Assembly: GCA_022497145.1 (NCBI GenBank)
Contig: MU385879.1
Coordinates: forward strand, 124,001 to 188,000
Source: Rostrohypoxylon terebratum
Lineage: Eukaryota; Ascomycota; Sordariomycetes; Xylariales; Hypoxylaceae
Direction: 5' to 3'
Length of the DNA stretch: 64,000 nucleotides
A program made the translations under genes and the position numbers. Below the pieces are notes generated by a model. That model had not been told where the DNA came from. It saw nothing but the letters and a program-made list of their open reading frames with translations, and searched no databases. How positions within the stretch are numbered: the first letter of the stretch is position 1; the number at the start of each line of letters is the position of its first letter. Shown here piece by piece: positions 35,105 to 47,572 of the stretch.

Positions 35105-37432
35105 CGTCGATATTGTGTATGGTTAGAATTAATGTAGATGCTAAATTGGTTACTGAGAGGTTTTCTCGAATCCGAGACTAGGTGTTGCCACATTAAGGCA
35201 AATCGAATCCCAGGAGATGCGTCTTATGAGATGAACGGAACGGGGGCTAGCCGAAAGGTCATGCGTTGAGAGGTCGATCTCAGAAGGTCCAAACCGCAAC
35301 CAGAGCACAAATAGTTAGAGTTGATAATGCTCTTAAACGACGCCCGTTTTATATCATGGAATCAGATGGTAGACCTGAGGTGAAATTTATTCATTAAAAA
35401 ATGCGAATATTCCCAAGTTAATAGGATGCTGGTATGACGAGTCCAGTAGTCGTTGCAGAATTTCGAACCAATTAAATAACAGAATAATCCCAGTTAAGTA
35501 GGTAGTTTGAGGTGTTTCGATTAGTAGTAACAGGAAGACGGAGTTTATAGAAAAGGCCGTTCTAGGTTAGTTGTCATGGACTTCATGGGTCGACTGGAAC
35601 TAATACCAATGGAATGGAATGTATCTAAAAGACCGCCGGGACGATTAAAAGCTAGTGTGGCCGATTTATGTATTGTGAGATGATTACTGTATGAGAAGAT
35701 CTGGCAGTCTGGGACTCTGGTTAATAGCTGTAATGGAAACGGGATGAAGCGAATCCGATACTGGTTGACCCACAAGATTGGTCCCTGATACATATGAGCG
35801 CTGGTGAATGTTGCAGGGATTCCCGATCTCGACTTGACCTTTTACGGCGATGGATAGACAAAAGAAGGCAATAGGATGTCAGATGATGGTCAGCTTAAAA
35901 GTGTTCCAACGGACGCGTCACGAATTTTCCAGTTGTACTTAGCTTAGCTTCAATATTCCTCTCGTTCTCGCTTAAGGCATTGCACAGGGAAACATTGTAC
36001 AAGAAGACAGATGCACATAAAGCACATAAGCCGCTCATCCACATGCCACATGCAGTCGTCCATCAATGACGGGCGAACCGATGGAAAAGCCCCGCAAACG
36101 CACAGCCGGATAGATTTCCAAGGTTCCAAGCTTTCTATTTGTGACAGATTCGGATGATAAGAGGCTGAACGGCACTTGCGATGCCTGATACGTAGCGTAC
36201 ACTAGGTAGCGTAAGCGATCATGATCTGAATACTCCATCAGGCTAGGACAGCGAGCTGAATTCTTCTTCATTCTTTAGATCGTGAAAGAGCGGTTTTTAG
36301 AGATAACTTCCGTGCGGAGAGTTTTCCTTGGTAGCGCGGCGAATGTAAGTGGTGTAACGCGGAGACGGCAAGACTAAAAGACGAAGTCCATGCTCGATTC
36401 GGATGGATTCAAAGTTGGTATCCCAAATTACCATGTGGCTAGCCTGCCCTTCTAGCCCCGCGCCCCCGACGGGCAGCCGAAGGGGTTTCCGTATTGGCAA
36501 AGTGACCGAGGATGGGAATGAATACGATTGGGTAGCTGCGTATTAGCTGCGGATCGTATATCAAGATAAAATCAGATGGTGTATGTATGTATTACCTATT
36601 ATTGATATTTTTCAATGTTGGTGTTGAATTAGTTGAGTTTATGAACTGCGAGCACTTGCATGGAATATGGAAGGTCAACAGAAAAGATGAGTGGGATAAA
36701 CCCTAAGTGGCGTTCGCAACTTCTAACTGCAGCTGAATACATGTAGCACAAATTATCACTTTAAACCTTGAAGGTCCGAGGTCTTTCCAAGTTCTTTCCA
36801 ACCTATCAGACCCAAGCGATTACCCATGAATTATCAAAATGTACATCCACTTGCTACTTGTAAAGAAAGCACGCCAACGTTTCTCTCCAGAATCTACTTT
36901 AGACAAGTATCCATACATAGGTACTAGGTACTTGATGATATGATTTTACAAACGGCGCACTTAAGGAAACACATTATGAGGAAACTGCACCTAAGCATAT
37001 GGATATATATTGCCTCTGATTTTTAATGCTTCCAACTCCCACACTCTCAAAGCCATCATGAGAAGTTTCATGTTACAAATACATGTTATAAACAATGGCC
37101 GCTATTCAATTCTTCCGCATATCGGATGGTTTATCTCCAACTACAACCCTCTGACGCGATTTCTGCTAGTATAGGAGAATCTCAATCTCAAACCCTATTG
37201 GCCCGCGGGATATCGATGGCCCAGTATGAAGTTCATCACGGCACCGTAGAGGATTCAGATACCTTGTATTCTGCCTATGTGACGAGAAAACAAGTCCTGC
37301 AAGTCTCACAGAAGGAGTTTGTAATAACCAACACATGTGATATCAAGGTCGTCTTACATCGAACAAGGCATCGTATCCCATACCACCTATCTAGTACCTG
37401 GAAGGTAGCAGCTGAATGAGAACCTTTTGACA
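35105..37432. other. long intergenic region, divergent promoters
   Basis: 2.3 kb between the P450 (-) and the DUF1932-type dehydrogenase (+). A 97-codon ORF at 37126-37419 has no recognisable feature and is not called. No repeat or RNA gene was identified. Confidence 0.5.
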
Positions 37433-38557
37433 ATGGCTTCTTCATTGGCTAAAATCGGCATAATCTCGATTGGTGATATGGGGGTCGGGATTGCCAAGCT
37501 ATTGATCGCCAACGGCTTCTCAGTTGCGACGAATATCAAAGGGCGAAGGTCAGTCAGCTAATCAATCAGCATTGCTTGCTATCTCCGAGCTTGTAATTCG
37601 TCCCCGGATCGTTTCACTACTTCCGTTTTTATCTCAACCAATACCTATTCCTCAACGCAACATCCTTCAACCCATAGCAATGCTTAACTCACCCACAGCA
37701 ATGACACCCTCGCCCGCGCCAAGGCCGCGCAAGTCGAGCTCCTCGACTCCGACGAAGCCCTAACGCAATCCTGCCCGGTGATCCTCTCCGTGGTCCCTCC
37801 CCGCGACGCCGTCGCAACCGCCCAGCGCATCGTAGACGCCCTCACCGGCCCCGTGCGCCGGGAACCCTCGACCCCGCTCTACTATGCAGACCTGAACGCC
37901 GTCGCGCCATCGAGCGTAAAATCCATCGCCTCCCTCTTCAGCAGCAACCCCCTCCTCGCCTCCACCGTCCGCTTCGTCGACGGCTCCATCCTCGGCGGGC
38001 CGCCCTCCCCCAAGCCCGACGCCGCCGCCGAATGGTACCTACCCAGCATCCCGACCTCGGGTCCGCACTCTCTCTCCTCGATCCCAGGGTACGGACCGAA
38101 GCTCTTCTCCACGCTGAACATGAAGCACATCTCACCCGACATCGGCGCGGCGAGCGGCCTGAAGATGTGCTTCGCGAGCTTCAGCAAGGGCTTCACGTCG
38201 CTCGCCATCCAATCCTTCACGACCGCGCACCGCCTCGGCGTCCTCGACGTCATGAAAGAGGAGCTGGCGACTGTGCTACCCACCCACCTGAAGATAGCGG
38301 AGAAGAGCGTCGTGGGCATGGCGCCCAAGGCGTACCGATGGGTCGGCGAGATGGAGGAGATCGCGCGCACGCTTTCGGAGGAAGGCGGGTTCGATCCGGA
38401 TTCGTTCGTCGGCGCTGCAAAGGTGTATAGGATTGTGGCGGATGAGACGGTGCTTGGGCAGGAGAAGATCGGGAAAAGGAAGAGGGGGACGACGGTGGAG
38501 GATGTGGCGCTTGCTGTGGCGGAGGGGTTGCAGAACAAGAGGAAGAAGAATGAATAG
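37433..38557 (+). CDS. 6PGDH-type NAD(P) dehydrogenase with DUF1932 C-terminal domain
   Basis: Beta-hydroxyacid-dehydrogenase-like enzyme; substrate unknown. Exons 37433-37548 and 37699-38557, phase 2, 150-nt intron; 324 residues. The N-terminal Rossmann motif reads IGIISIGDMGVGIAKLL, and the phosphate loop lies near NIKGRSNDT, across the splice site. LSVVPPRDA is the conserved cofactor-proximal strand. The C-terminal DUF1932 domain includes ISPDIGAASGLKMCFASFSKG, whose Gly/Ser/Lys pattern aligns with the GxxGxGxxxK-type catalytic helix of the superfamily, and the Lys there is probably catalytic. The protein ends in a Lys/Arg-rich tail (RKKNE). Exon 2 is very GC-rich. The start at 37433 is the first ATG giving a complete Rossmann fold. 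Confidence 0.87.
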
Positions 38558-38933
38558 AGATATGGAAGACGGATAGACGTCGTTTGAGTAGGGGTAAAGG
38601 TAAATGAAGGTGTTTTCGTGCCTAGTATAGATCTAGATTTGGGAATGCGGTGGTACGACTCTTACTATATCAGCCAAAGCGTTACACCTAAAGCTACTCC
38701 TAACGACGCACTATTTTAGACGAACAGAGAAAGGCCCAAGAGACCTCAATGGCATTCACGGATCAGCAAAACATTATCTAAGTAGATGCTAGTATCTTTT
38801 ATTTGCCTGACATAACTACCGAAGAAATCCATGATAGTTTCGGACCGAAAAATCACTCTCGTTGACCCGTCTTAATACTCCGTAGAAGCAATCATTTTAC
38901 CATGCAATGACCACCACCAACTACCGGACCAAT
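38558..38933. other. short intergenic region between convergent genes
   Basis: Contains 3' ends of the DUF1932-type gene (+) and Yra1 (-). No further feature seen. Confidence 0.45.
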
Positions 38934-40457
38934 TTACTCAATCATGTCCACGTCACCGGCCGGAGCGTCCGCGCCGCCTTCTGCTGCCGGGGCTGCGTCG
39001 TTGCCTCCGCTGGGGTTGAAGTAGTCGGCCATCTCGGCGTCGAGCTCTTCCTGCGTCTTCTTTGGGCGCCCGTCGCGGCCGGTGCGCTCGCGGCCGTTGG
39101 GGGTGCTGGTGCCGCCTTCACGGCGAGCTCCAGGTCGTCGGCCGCCGCCGCCGCCACCACCACGTCGGCGAGGGGGGGGACTGCGCGATCGACTGCCGCG
39201 GCCGGGTACGTAGCGGTCGACGCCCCGGTCCCTCTCCGAGTTACGTCGAGGTGACATGGAACGAGGGCGAGTTATGCGCTCGGCTAAGGGACGACCCGGC
39301 ATGTATGCGGTGTCGAAGGGGTTGCGCCGGGGTGCTGCTGACACGGTCGATAGGCGGATGGGCTGACCTACAGGGCATTTGTTAGCTTGTACCACGTACA
39401 ACATCTGGGTGGCTGTGATCGCTAGGATTGGTATGCTTACCCTTGGCATTGGCACCATCGTACTGCTTGATGGCCTCCATGGCGTCCTCGCGATTCTCGT
39501 AGGTGACGAAGGCGGTGCCCTCCGAGCGTCCAGCGCGGTCATACAGAAGTTCGAGTCGAACAACGGGGCCAATCTTGTTGAATAGACCCTAGAGCATGGT
39601 CAATGCACGTTTACAGAGCAGAGTGGAGCTATGTTCTTACATCGAGGTCATCTTCAGTGAGTTCGTAATGTAGGTTGTCTACCTTGACTTTGACGCCACG
39701 ACTCTCCCTGTTCTCGTTGTTAGGTGGTTGCTTCTCTAGGTTAAGGATCATGTGGTTATACGAACTGGAATCGGTCGGGAGAAGGTCGGCGTCGAGGGTT
39801 TCGCTGGCGGTTGCGAGCTGGAGTGCAATTAGTCATTGTGAGTTATTCATAGTTATATGAATTAACTTACAGCCAGCATCGTCGAACTTGTCGTGAACCC
39901 ATTCCCTATATTCTGGTCAGTACCACATGATAAAGATGACGTGTGTAGATCAGCAAATGTACTCACGAATCCATGTTTCTCGCATCGTCTCTGGTTGACT
40001 GTCTCGCAGAACGAGATTGCTAGTTAGCTGTTGTCACTACACGAATAAACCATCACCGATCGAAATCCGAGGCATCGAGCGCAAGTCGATAACTTAACCG
40101 GTCGTTCTAGGCAAAGGTATTCGTAGTCGAAGAGGGAAAGGGAAAATGCACCTGTGAAGGGGAGCGGATTAGATATTGCAAGCAAAGACCAGCATGATGG
40201 TTTCATGAAATCTTACCTTTCTTACGCCGTCGCGGGGATAGTTGTCACGCTCGCGATATCGGCCGCCACCATTACTACTACCACTACCACCGCCGCCGCC
40301 GCCGCCTCCTCGACGAGGCCTAGGGCCTCGCTTCTTGTGCTACAGCCTCAGTTAGCATGGATGGCGACAGTACGATCATGAATCGCTAATTTGAGTTTAT
40401 ATAGATTCAATTACGTACCTGGGACTCAGCAACGATCTCATCAAGGCTACGATCCAT
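38934..40457 (-). CDS. yra1: mRNA export factor Yra1/ALYREF family (RRM)
   Basis: TREX-associated adaptor that binds mRNA and recruits the export receptor. My model has eight exons: 40457-40419, 40339-40217, 40019-39967, 39905-39871, 39817-39762, about 39712-39641, 39588-39441 and 39367-38934. The N-terminus MDRSLDEIVAE is the conserved UAP56/Sub2-binding box. It is followed by an RGG-rich linker, an RRM (VKVDNLHYELTEDDLDGLFNKIG ... GTAFVTYENREDA), RS/RGG-rich sequence, and the C-terminal second box (KKTQEELDAEMADYF). The boundary between exons 5 and 6 is uncertain. The first frame (Arg-rich, ...RRRPSPDRFQF) needs a 49- or 58-nt intron from the GTATAA at 39761. The alternative frame reads straight through 39817-39641 but does not match the exon 4 phase. 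The RRM and both boxes are not affected. Confidence 0.9.
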
Positions 40458-40845
40458 TTTCGAAAGTGTGGTTGGAGAAATGGATGTTTGGTAGATGTCA
40501 GCGACAAAGACGCGGCTTTGTCCAGAGGATCCTTAGTTGTACGTGTAACGGTATAGATACAATACAGATGTACCTGGCTACTACCGTGACGGTTCCACTG
40601 AGCTTTGGCTGCTATTGCAACGGTTAGCGCGGGTTTAGCGTGGACCCTTCACCGGAAAGCCGCATAATTGAATACAGTATTACATACAATGTACCTTGTT
40701 AATCTATACACATGCAGTGCTGTTTGCTACTATACTATTAATTGTGCATTTAGATGTTGTGCATCATAAAGAGAATTTATGAGAATGTTTTATATCTTCT
40801 TCTTTTGAGTTTATATACCTATTCCTAGAAGATACTTAGTGGCAA
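40458..40845. other. intergenic region
   Basis: The promoter of Yra1 and the 3' end of the next minus-strand gene. No further feature seen. Confidence 0.45.
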
Positions 40846-42450
40846 TCACTTCATGAAGAACGAAGCTTGTGGTGAGTCAATCTTCGTTGTGAATACCTGG
40901 GCTGGTTCGGTTGAGTTGTCCATATGTGATAGTGACGTGGCTTTCAGGAAGAGACCAGCCTTTGATACCACACCGAAATGGCCATCGATGATTCTTATAT
41001 CTTTTGGTAAATTTGCAGAATCAGATTCTTGATCATGACTCGGAGCTACACCAAGTACTGTCGTTGGTGTCATTTGTCGACTTGCCCTTATTTCTTCCTC
41101 GGTCCAGTGTGGTTTGGTACAGAACATAATGTACGAACCTGGGGTTACGAGGCCGTGAGATGGATTGGGGTTGTCAATATCATTGAACGCTCTGATGAAC
41201 ATTTCAATGTCATGTTGATCATCTTGATCTGGTTGAGAGGCCTTTGTCTCGGGGTCAAGGGAAAGAAGTCCCTGCTTTAGGCCCCATCCTCCACCACCGC
41301 TGACTAGACACTTATTAGCTTATCCTAACACCTGGCAAAGTTGCATGATACATACGTATTTTATGTAGCCTGCAACCGGAAGATATCATTTCAGAAAACA
41401 CATCCATGCTCTCAAGAGTCAACTCCGCTTCCGATCTGAGTGTTTCAGTTTGGAAGACCTTTAGGTTGAGAAGATTGTGCTTCTCGACAACATGAGGAGG
41501 TATAACCCAACACCATACTCCGATAGGCCCAGGTGAATATGATCCATCACGCTTAGATCTAATGTCAAAGACTTTTGGAACAAGGTCTTCCAGCTCTTTT
41601 GAAGCAGGTGTTGGGAAGCCATTGACTTCGACCTGGCGGACGATATTGCCCAAGCCGGCAATAATCTTTCGAGGAGGAATGAGCGGTAATAAAGGAATAA
41701 GCGGACTGGTGTGACCGGCCACATCAATGCTAGGATGTATCCGCTGTGTCGATTTTACAGATGTCTCAAGACGCCCTAAATTCCCCAGAAGGTCGCGTTG
41801 CCAGTGGCTTGCGAATAAGGTAGTGCGTTGTCCGGTCTGAAAAACTGTGTTCGCCAATGGCAATGTGATCTCAAGTGGCCATGTATCCTTGGGCAGAGGA
41901 TTTGACAAGAATGAAACGGATGATTCTACATCTTCATCGTTAACTGACTGATAACTGCCCACATCCCGCAAGTCAGGAAATATATTCTTCGTAGAGCCAT
42001 ATAAAATGGAAAAGCCTGCTTGGGGCTTGCCGAATACCTTTTCCGGCGTGAGTCCGTCTGTCACCGCGCATAGTGCATCGATACTTTCGACTTCGGAGTT
42101 CCCATTGTGATTTGAATTGGAGAGGGTTCCAAGCAAGCCCTCTATGAAACCTTCATCTCTTAACCAAGTCGCGAAATCGGGCGAAGCGAAGATAGCAGCT
42201 GCAAAATCGGGAGCATGGAAAGATTTCTTAGATGAACGATCGAAATGCTGGTTCAACGCTTCTATGACTGCTTGCTACATGAACATTAGTCGCACTAAAA
42301 GATTTCAATGTGGAATGTGCCTACTTTGGGAGTTTTCGTTGATAATACAAGGCTAATTTTTTGAGTAGGCGTGGGTTGACTACTAAATTTCCTGACATAT
42401 AGCCTGTGATATCTAGCCAGGCGAAGGCTTGTGAGTAAACGGGGAGGCAT
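40846..42450 (-). CDS. conserved fungal protein, probably mitochondrial
   Basis: Function not known. Exons 42450-42325, 42274-41356 and 41303-40846, phases 0 and 1; 500 residues. The N-terminus (MPPRLLTSLRLARYHRLYVRKFSSQ) is Arg/Leu/Ser-rich without acidic residues and ends RKFSSQ, a typical mitochondrial presequence with an R-x-F/SS cleavage context. The body has LCAVTDGL, FSILYGS, a Pro/Leu-rich LIPLLPLIPPRKIIAGLGNIVRQV segment, and a Gly-rich block SGGGGWGLKQGLLSLDPE at the exon 3 start. These blocks appear in uncharacterised proteins of many Sordariomycetes as far as I can recall. Intron 1 is 50 nt and intron 2 is 52 nt, the latter with a CTAAT branch point. In intron 1 an alternative reading through KVGTFHIEIF hits a stop at once. 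Confidence 0.8.
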
Positions 42451-43047
42451 GGCTTCCCGCCTCACATTGGATATGGATGATGATGAGAAAGAGAGTTCTG
42501 GAGAGTAGTATTGTTTTAAACGAAACGATTTCACACTAAGCACATCGTTGATCTCATTATGTCGATATCGATAAGCCGTAGCTTGCACCTTACTTGAATT
42601 GTACTTTTATATGAATAGTATTGATACCTAGTAGTTCTTGTTCTTCGCACATGTTGCGCTCAGATGTTGCAAATTAATTACATCAAGTTTCAACTTCCAA
42701 GGTTTGTAACACATACATACATGTCTATGATGTGAATAATCTCCATGAAGAAGGCCTCCAAGTTCCCGGATTTTGTTAGTGGTGCCGCTATTTTGACCAA
42801 GAAAAAGCAATTCAAAAATAAACTTCAGCTGCCATTTGACGAAGCTCCCCCACAGCATCTCGTCCAATCGCCTTGTTCGTTTACCTCCGCCCAAGACAAT
42901 GTTCTTGGACTGGCGGCGCTTAGCCCGAGCCGTGGCTCCGTGGTCCTGTGGCTCTACATACATAGCAGTAGGTAATAATGTAATTCCGCCTACAATGACT
43001 TTCCTTTTCTCACATCACCGGAGCTCCCCAACCCAAAATCCTTACCA
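42451..43047. other. intergenic region, divergent promoters
   Basis: About 600 bases between the mitochondrial-type protein gene (-) and the PLC-type gene (+). No RNA gene or repeat recognised. Confidence 0.5.
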
Positions 43048-44445
43048 ATGGCGGACCTCACAATCCGTAACCTCACAGCCACCCCGCTGGAGCTGAAGCT
43101 CGTCGAGCGGTTCGAAGGACAGTCTGCCTCCGGCCGCTCGACTCCTCTCGGCAGGATTACCGGCATTTTCAACTCGACCTCTCTTTCGCCCCATGTCCGC
43201 ATCCAGGGTGAGGCTCGAGACCGTCGTGATGTTTCTATTCCCATCGGACGCTTCGAGACCCGCACGACGGACGTTCGCACGGCTGATCCCGGTAAGGAAG
43301 TCATCCGCCTGACCTTCGAGTCAGATGGACACCGGTACCAGGTAGATGTGCCGAGCGCCTCGCAGCGCAGCGCAGTTATGACAAAATTAGACGGTGCTCC
43401 TAACGAATACACGACCATCTACGTCCAATCTGGTAGTTGTCTAGCCATCTTTAGCTCAGCCAATCTCTCGAGCTGGATGCGTGAGCTACACGATGAATAT
43501 CCCCTCTCAGCCTTATCCATACCAGGCACACATAACAGTCCAACATGCCATGTCGCACTTCCATCGGTGCGATGCCAGGCAGTCAACGTGCGCGAGCAAT
43601 TAGACAACGGCGTGCGATTCTTCGATATTCGCGTCAACGTGGGCTCCGACTCCTCAGACCTTGCGCTTGTGCACAGCGCCTTCCCCATATCACTTACCGG
43701 GACCAAGTACTTTAAAGACATGGTTGACGTTGTTTATTCGTTCTTGGAGGCTAATCCGTCCGAGACACTCATCATGAGCGTGAAGCGCGAGGGTACTGGC
43801 AGGGGTACTGATCAGCAGTTATCCAAGATCTTAAAGGACCGCTTTTACGAAGACGGAAGACGATGGTATACAGAACCGCGCATTCCTAAAATTGGTGAGG
43901 TACGAGGAAAGATTGTGCTTCTTCGACGACACGCCAACGATCCAAGTCTGGATGGCGAATGGGGCGGTCGAGGATGGGGACTTGACGCCAGCGTCTGGCC
44001 GGACAACTGTGAGGATGGATTGATCGGAAGTGGGATTGGTCGTGTGCAAGACTTCTATGATATTGACCAAAGCCACAATATTCAGAAGAAGCTTGATTTG
44101 GCGCGCGGCCACCTAGAACGGGCAGGCGAGCCTACATGCCTCATCCCCGGAGTCGAAGGTTACAATGAGGGCGCGCCACCACAGCCGTTCTTCGTGAATT
44201 TCTTAAGTGCGAGCAATTTCTTCAATGCGAACTGTTGGCCTGAGAAGATCGCAGCTAAGGCGAACCCGGCTATCATCGAGTATCTCTGCTTACGGCATGG
44301 CGAAGACGGTAAAGGGCCAGCAGGTTTAAAGGTAGGAGACGGAAGCACTGGTATAGTGGTCACGGATTGGGTTGGCCAAGACGGTGATTGGGATCTTATC
44401 AGATGTATAGTAGGATGGAACGCGAGATTACAGTTGAAGCAGTAG
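43048..44445 (+). CDS. PI-specific phospholipase C-like phosphodiesterase
   Basis: Single-exon protein of 465 residues with a bacterial-type PLC X domain; it probably cleaves phosphatidylinositol or a related phosphodiester. The catalytic core begins SIPGTHNS with the first catalytic His at about residue 162, then NVREQLDNGVRFFDIRV, then the second His in LVHSAFP at about residue 209. SETLIMSVKRE supplies the Lys/Arg substrate residues. Residues 1-150 form an N-terminal beta-rich domain (TIRNLTATPLELKLVERFEG...) also seen in fungal relatives. There are no EF-hand, Y or C2 domains, so it is not the eukaryotic PLC-delta type. No signal peptide is evident, suggesting an intracellular enzyme. The WGGRGWGLD segment and the GVEGYNEGAP loop are intact. 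Confidence 0.88.
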   Translation: MADLTIRNLTATPLELKLVERFEGQSASGRSTPLGRITGIFNSTSLSPHVRIQGEARDRRDVSIPIGRFETRTTDVRTADPGKEVIRLTFESDGHRYQVDVPSASQRSAVMTKLDGAPNEYTTIYVQSGSCLAIFSSANLSSWMRELHDEYPLSALSIPGTHNSPTCHVALPSVRCQAVNVREQLDNGVRFFDIRVNVGSDSSDLALVHSAFPISLTGTKYFKDMVDVVYSFLEANPSETLIMSVKREGTGRGTDQQLSKILKDRFYEDGRRWYTEPRIPKIGEVRGKIVLLRRHANDPSLDGEWGGRGWGLDASVWPDNCEDGLIGSGIGRVQDFYDIDQSHNIQKKLDLARGHLERAGEPTCLIPGVEGYNEGAPPQPFFVNFLSASNFFNANCWPEKIAAKANPAIIEYLCLRHGEDGKGPAGLKVGDGSTGIVVTDWVGQDGDWDLIRCIVGWNARLQLKQ

Positions 44446-45560
44446 TCTCAGGCTCATCTTGAAAGCTTGAGTTTATTGGTGTACATGTATAGTCTACTCT
44501 ACCAATTGGAATCAATCACTACCCCAACAGTGTGGTACATTAGTATTCCAACTTAGCCGATGACCCTATTCTCATTTTCATGAGAATTGTATGAGATGTA
44601 CAGAGTATAATGAGACAGAAACTAAAAGACCATTCGCATAGTATTGCAAGTTCAATAAAGAAAGCCATTGATGAAAAGGAGTAATATTATGGATGCTGGA
44701 AGAAAGCTCGGGCTACGATATATCTGTGGCTTTTTTAAATTACACATGGCAATATACATAGTAGCGTCGAATATTACTACATAACTGTGTAGGTGAGCCA
44801 ATGAATTGCACATGTCAGCGTTTGTGAGGTTTCATACGTCATGTCATTCACGACGACTTATGCCCACTTATGCCCTTGCCATCAATGAGCTGTAAGCCCC
44901 ACTGTAACTAGAAATTGCAGCTACAAACACTCAGCTCTCTCCCTACAATTTGCAACCTTCTTTACTTGGAACACTTGGAACGTTTGTAAGATGGATTTTC
45001 CTGGTGATATTGTGCAACCAGTTGGCTCACGCCCTCCTGTTATTTTCGGATCCGAGCTTTGCCATCTTTGTAAAGAGATTGGAGAGACCGATGAGAACTA
45101 AAATCTCTCCTTCCGGCACATTCTTTTGCGATGCAGGTCATTAAAATCTAGTTCGGCCCGTTTTTTCTCGTTCGTCGCTGTCGCAAAATTGCATACATAC
45201 CGAGGTTGCCGAGGCTGCGAAATTTCTTGAAGTTGGTACAGTTTGTTTTCGGCGGCATTGCCTCACATAATTTTTTTTTAGTATTGGGGGTCATCGCAAC
45301 GCGGCGCATATCTCTAAGAACCCTTAAAACCCTTAGAGGGAACTTTAAATAAGGCCAGAGCCGGTGCCGGCATTTCTAAGACAACATTTTAAAGTTCAAT
45401 CCATAAACGGCTGATTGAAGATACGTCTCACACTTTCGCACATTGCGCACATTTCGTACATTTCGCAAGTTTCTTTTCCTTTTCCTACCCTAAGGTATGT
45501 TTTTATCTCTTCATTTATTCGATGACGGGAGTAGCACCCGAATCTCTAGATTGATTAACT
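44446..45560. other. intergenic region
   Basis: 1.1 kb with no ORF starting at ATG that has a feature. A 64-codon hydrophobic frame at 44950 lacks an ATG. The 100 bases before 45561 contain a probable 5' UTR intron (GTATGT at about 45496 to CTAG at about 45549) in front of the DGAT2 start. Confidence 0.5.
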
Positions 45561-47572
45561 ATGGCGGATGACGAAAGCCACAGCTCCCAGCACCAACATC
45601 AGCGTCAGCACCAGGAGCTGTCAGACGGTCGTCACAGTTCTCAGGGCTCCAAGTTACCACGCCTAGGACGAAGATGCCACCATGATCCGTGTGAATTAGC
45701 ACAAACGGCCGATTCTGACTCGAAACTAGGTTCTCGAAAGAGTAGCCCGCCAAATACCCCAGCACGCGATAATAAATCTACAATTCTTAAAGGGCATAAG
45801 CGGGAGGTCTCTGCTTCGTCAAGTATAGTATGCCGTGCCAATTTCTACAATCACCGCTGATCCACCACTTGTCGCAAGAAGACGATGATACTGACATACT
45901 GACTTTAATTCACCAGGCAAGCCAAGATAGTAGCAACCTATCCAATCCCCGTGCTTTACCCCGTACACCTAGGTCCGCAGCAAGTAAAGCATATATTCCT
46001 CATACAACCAGTGGTCATCCCCCCCACTCCCATTCCCACTCTCACTCCCACTTGCCATCCACAAGCAACCGAAACTCGTCGCTCCGCCTTTCAATAAGCG
46101 TAGGAAGAGCAGCAGGCCCAAATCCAAATACTCCGTCCCACAAACCCCGAGTGCTGGCTTCTAAGAGTAGTCCATCGTACAAGGTTTTCAAACGTCAAGA
46201 CCCCGGGCCAAAAGACGTTTCCAAGATGGATAACATTCAAGAAGGCGAAAAGGTCGCAGATGTGGTCTCTGACGTGAAGGAAGCAATTCACAACTTACCG
46301 GATCATGAAAGAAGTACCATCTCTACAGAAGGCAGCGATGCCACCACACTTGTTGGTTCAGAAAGCACAGCGAATGCTGAAGAGACGAATGGGGCTAGCT
46401 ATGCGTCTGTTCTTAAATCTCACTTGGATGACGAGGACCAAGACATGGCAGATACGCCTCTAAGGCGTGCGCAAGACGACGATGATTCGTACCCTGAGTT
46501 AGATGATATGACACTGGATGAAATTCACCTACCCCCTAAGCCGAGCGCAAATGGTGGAATCCGATGGGCCCCATGGAATGTACCTTTGAAGCGCAGGCTA
46601 CAGACACTTGTCGTGCTTATGCACTGCATGTGTATAGCTTTAACAGTCTCCGTCTTCTTTGCTCTTTCTGCTAACCCCCTTTTCTGGCCTTTGCTACTTA
46701 TTTACCTTTTGCACTGCCTAAGCTCAAAAGCTGCCACAGACGGAACGCTCAAGTACCGATCTGAGTGGTTCCGTAAAAGCTATCTCTGGCATCTCTTTGC
46801 GGGTTATTTCCCTGCTAAGCTCTACAAGACCCACGAGCTGCCACCTACTCGGAAATACATCTTTGGCTATCATCCCCATGGCATTATTTCCCACGGGGCT
46901 TGGGCGGCTTTTGCTACTGATGCTCTGGGATTTTCGGAGAAATTTCCAGGTATCACAAACAGCCTATTGACTTTGGACTCGAACTTCCGTATTCCGCTGT
47001 ATCGCGAATATATTCTTGCTGCCGGTGTACGATCGGTCTCGAAAGAATCCATCGTCAACATTCTGAGCAAGGGTGGACCAAACGGAGAGGGTATGGGTCG
47101 TGGCGTGACTATTGTCATCGGAGGTGCTCGAGAGTCCCTTGAAGCGCAGCCAGGCCAGTTGCGATTGATTCTGAAGGAACGCAAGGGTTTCGTCAAGATT
47201 GCGGTCAGGACTGGCGCCGACCTAGTACCTGTGCTAGCATTCGGCGAAAATAACCTCTACGACCAGCTGCATCCTAATGAGCATCCCATGGTACACAAGA
47301 TCCAGATGTTCATTCTGAAGGTGTGGAAATTCACCCTTCCTTTCCTACACGGACGCGGGATCTTCAACTACGACGTAGGCCTCATGCCTTACCGCCGCCC
47401 GTTGAATATCGTGGTCGGAGCCCCTATCAAGGTCAAGCAGTCGAACTCTGTGGATCAGGAAGAGATCAACCGATTGCATGATTTGTACGTGACCGAACTG
47501 GAGAAGTTGTGGGATCGATACAAGGACGAGTTTGCCCCCGACAGGAAAGAGGAGATGCAAATATTGCCTTAA
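45561..47572 (+). CDS. dga1: diacylglycerol O-acyltransferase type 2
   Basis: Final step of triacylglycerol synthesis (diacylglycerol plus acyl-CoA) at the ER and lipid droplets. Exons 45561-45827 and 45917-47572 join in phase 0 over an 89-nt intron with a CTGAC branch point; 640 residues. The first about 315 residues are a polar, disordered extension (His/Ser-rich, then acidic), longer than yeast Dga1. Two adjacent hydrophobic segments follow at about 320-365. The DGAT2 core then carries FGYHPHGI with catalytic His-Pro-His-Gly at 408-411, NFRIPLYREYILAAGVRSVSKESI, the GGARESLEAQPG motif and RKGFVKIAVRTGADLVPVLAFGENNLYDQ. All catalytic motifs are intact. Family assignment is secure against the wax-ester and MGAT relatives only by overall fungal context. 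The donor at 45828 (GTATGC) was chosen to keep phase 0. Confidence 0.93.

Noticed and set aside
37126..37419. 97-codon ORF upstream of the DUF1932-type gene
   Set aside because: No family feature or supporting splice structure; not strong enough to call as a gene.
37882..38538. 218-codon minus-strand ORF
   Set aside because: Antisense to exon 2 of the DUF1932-type dehydrogenase; no recognisable feature.
44950..45144. 64-codon frame with a hydrophobic N-terminus, signal-peptide-like
   Set aside because: Starts at TTG, not ATG, and has no mature domain or splice support.
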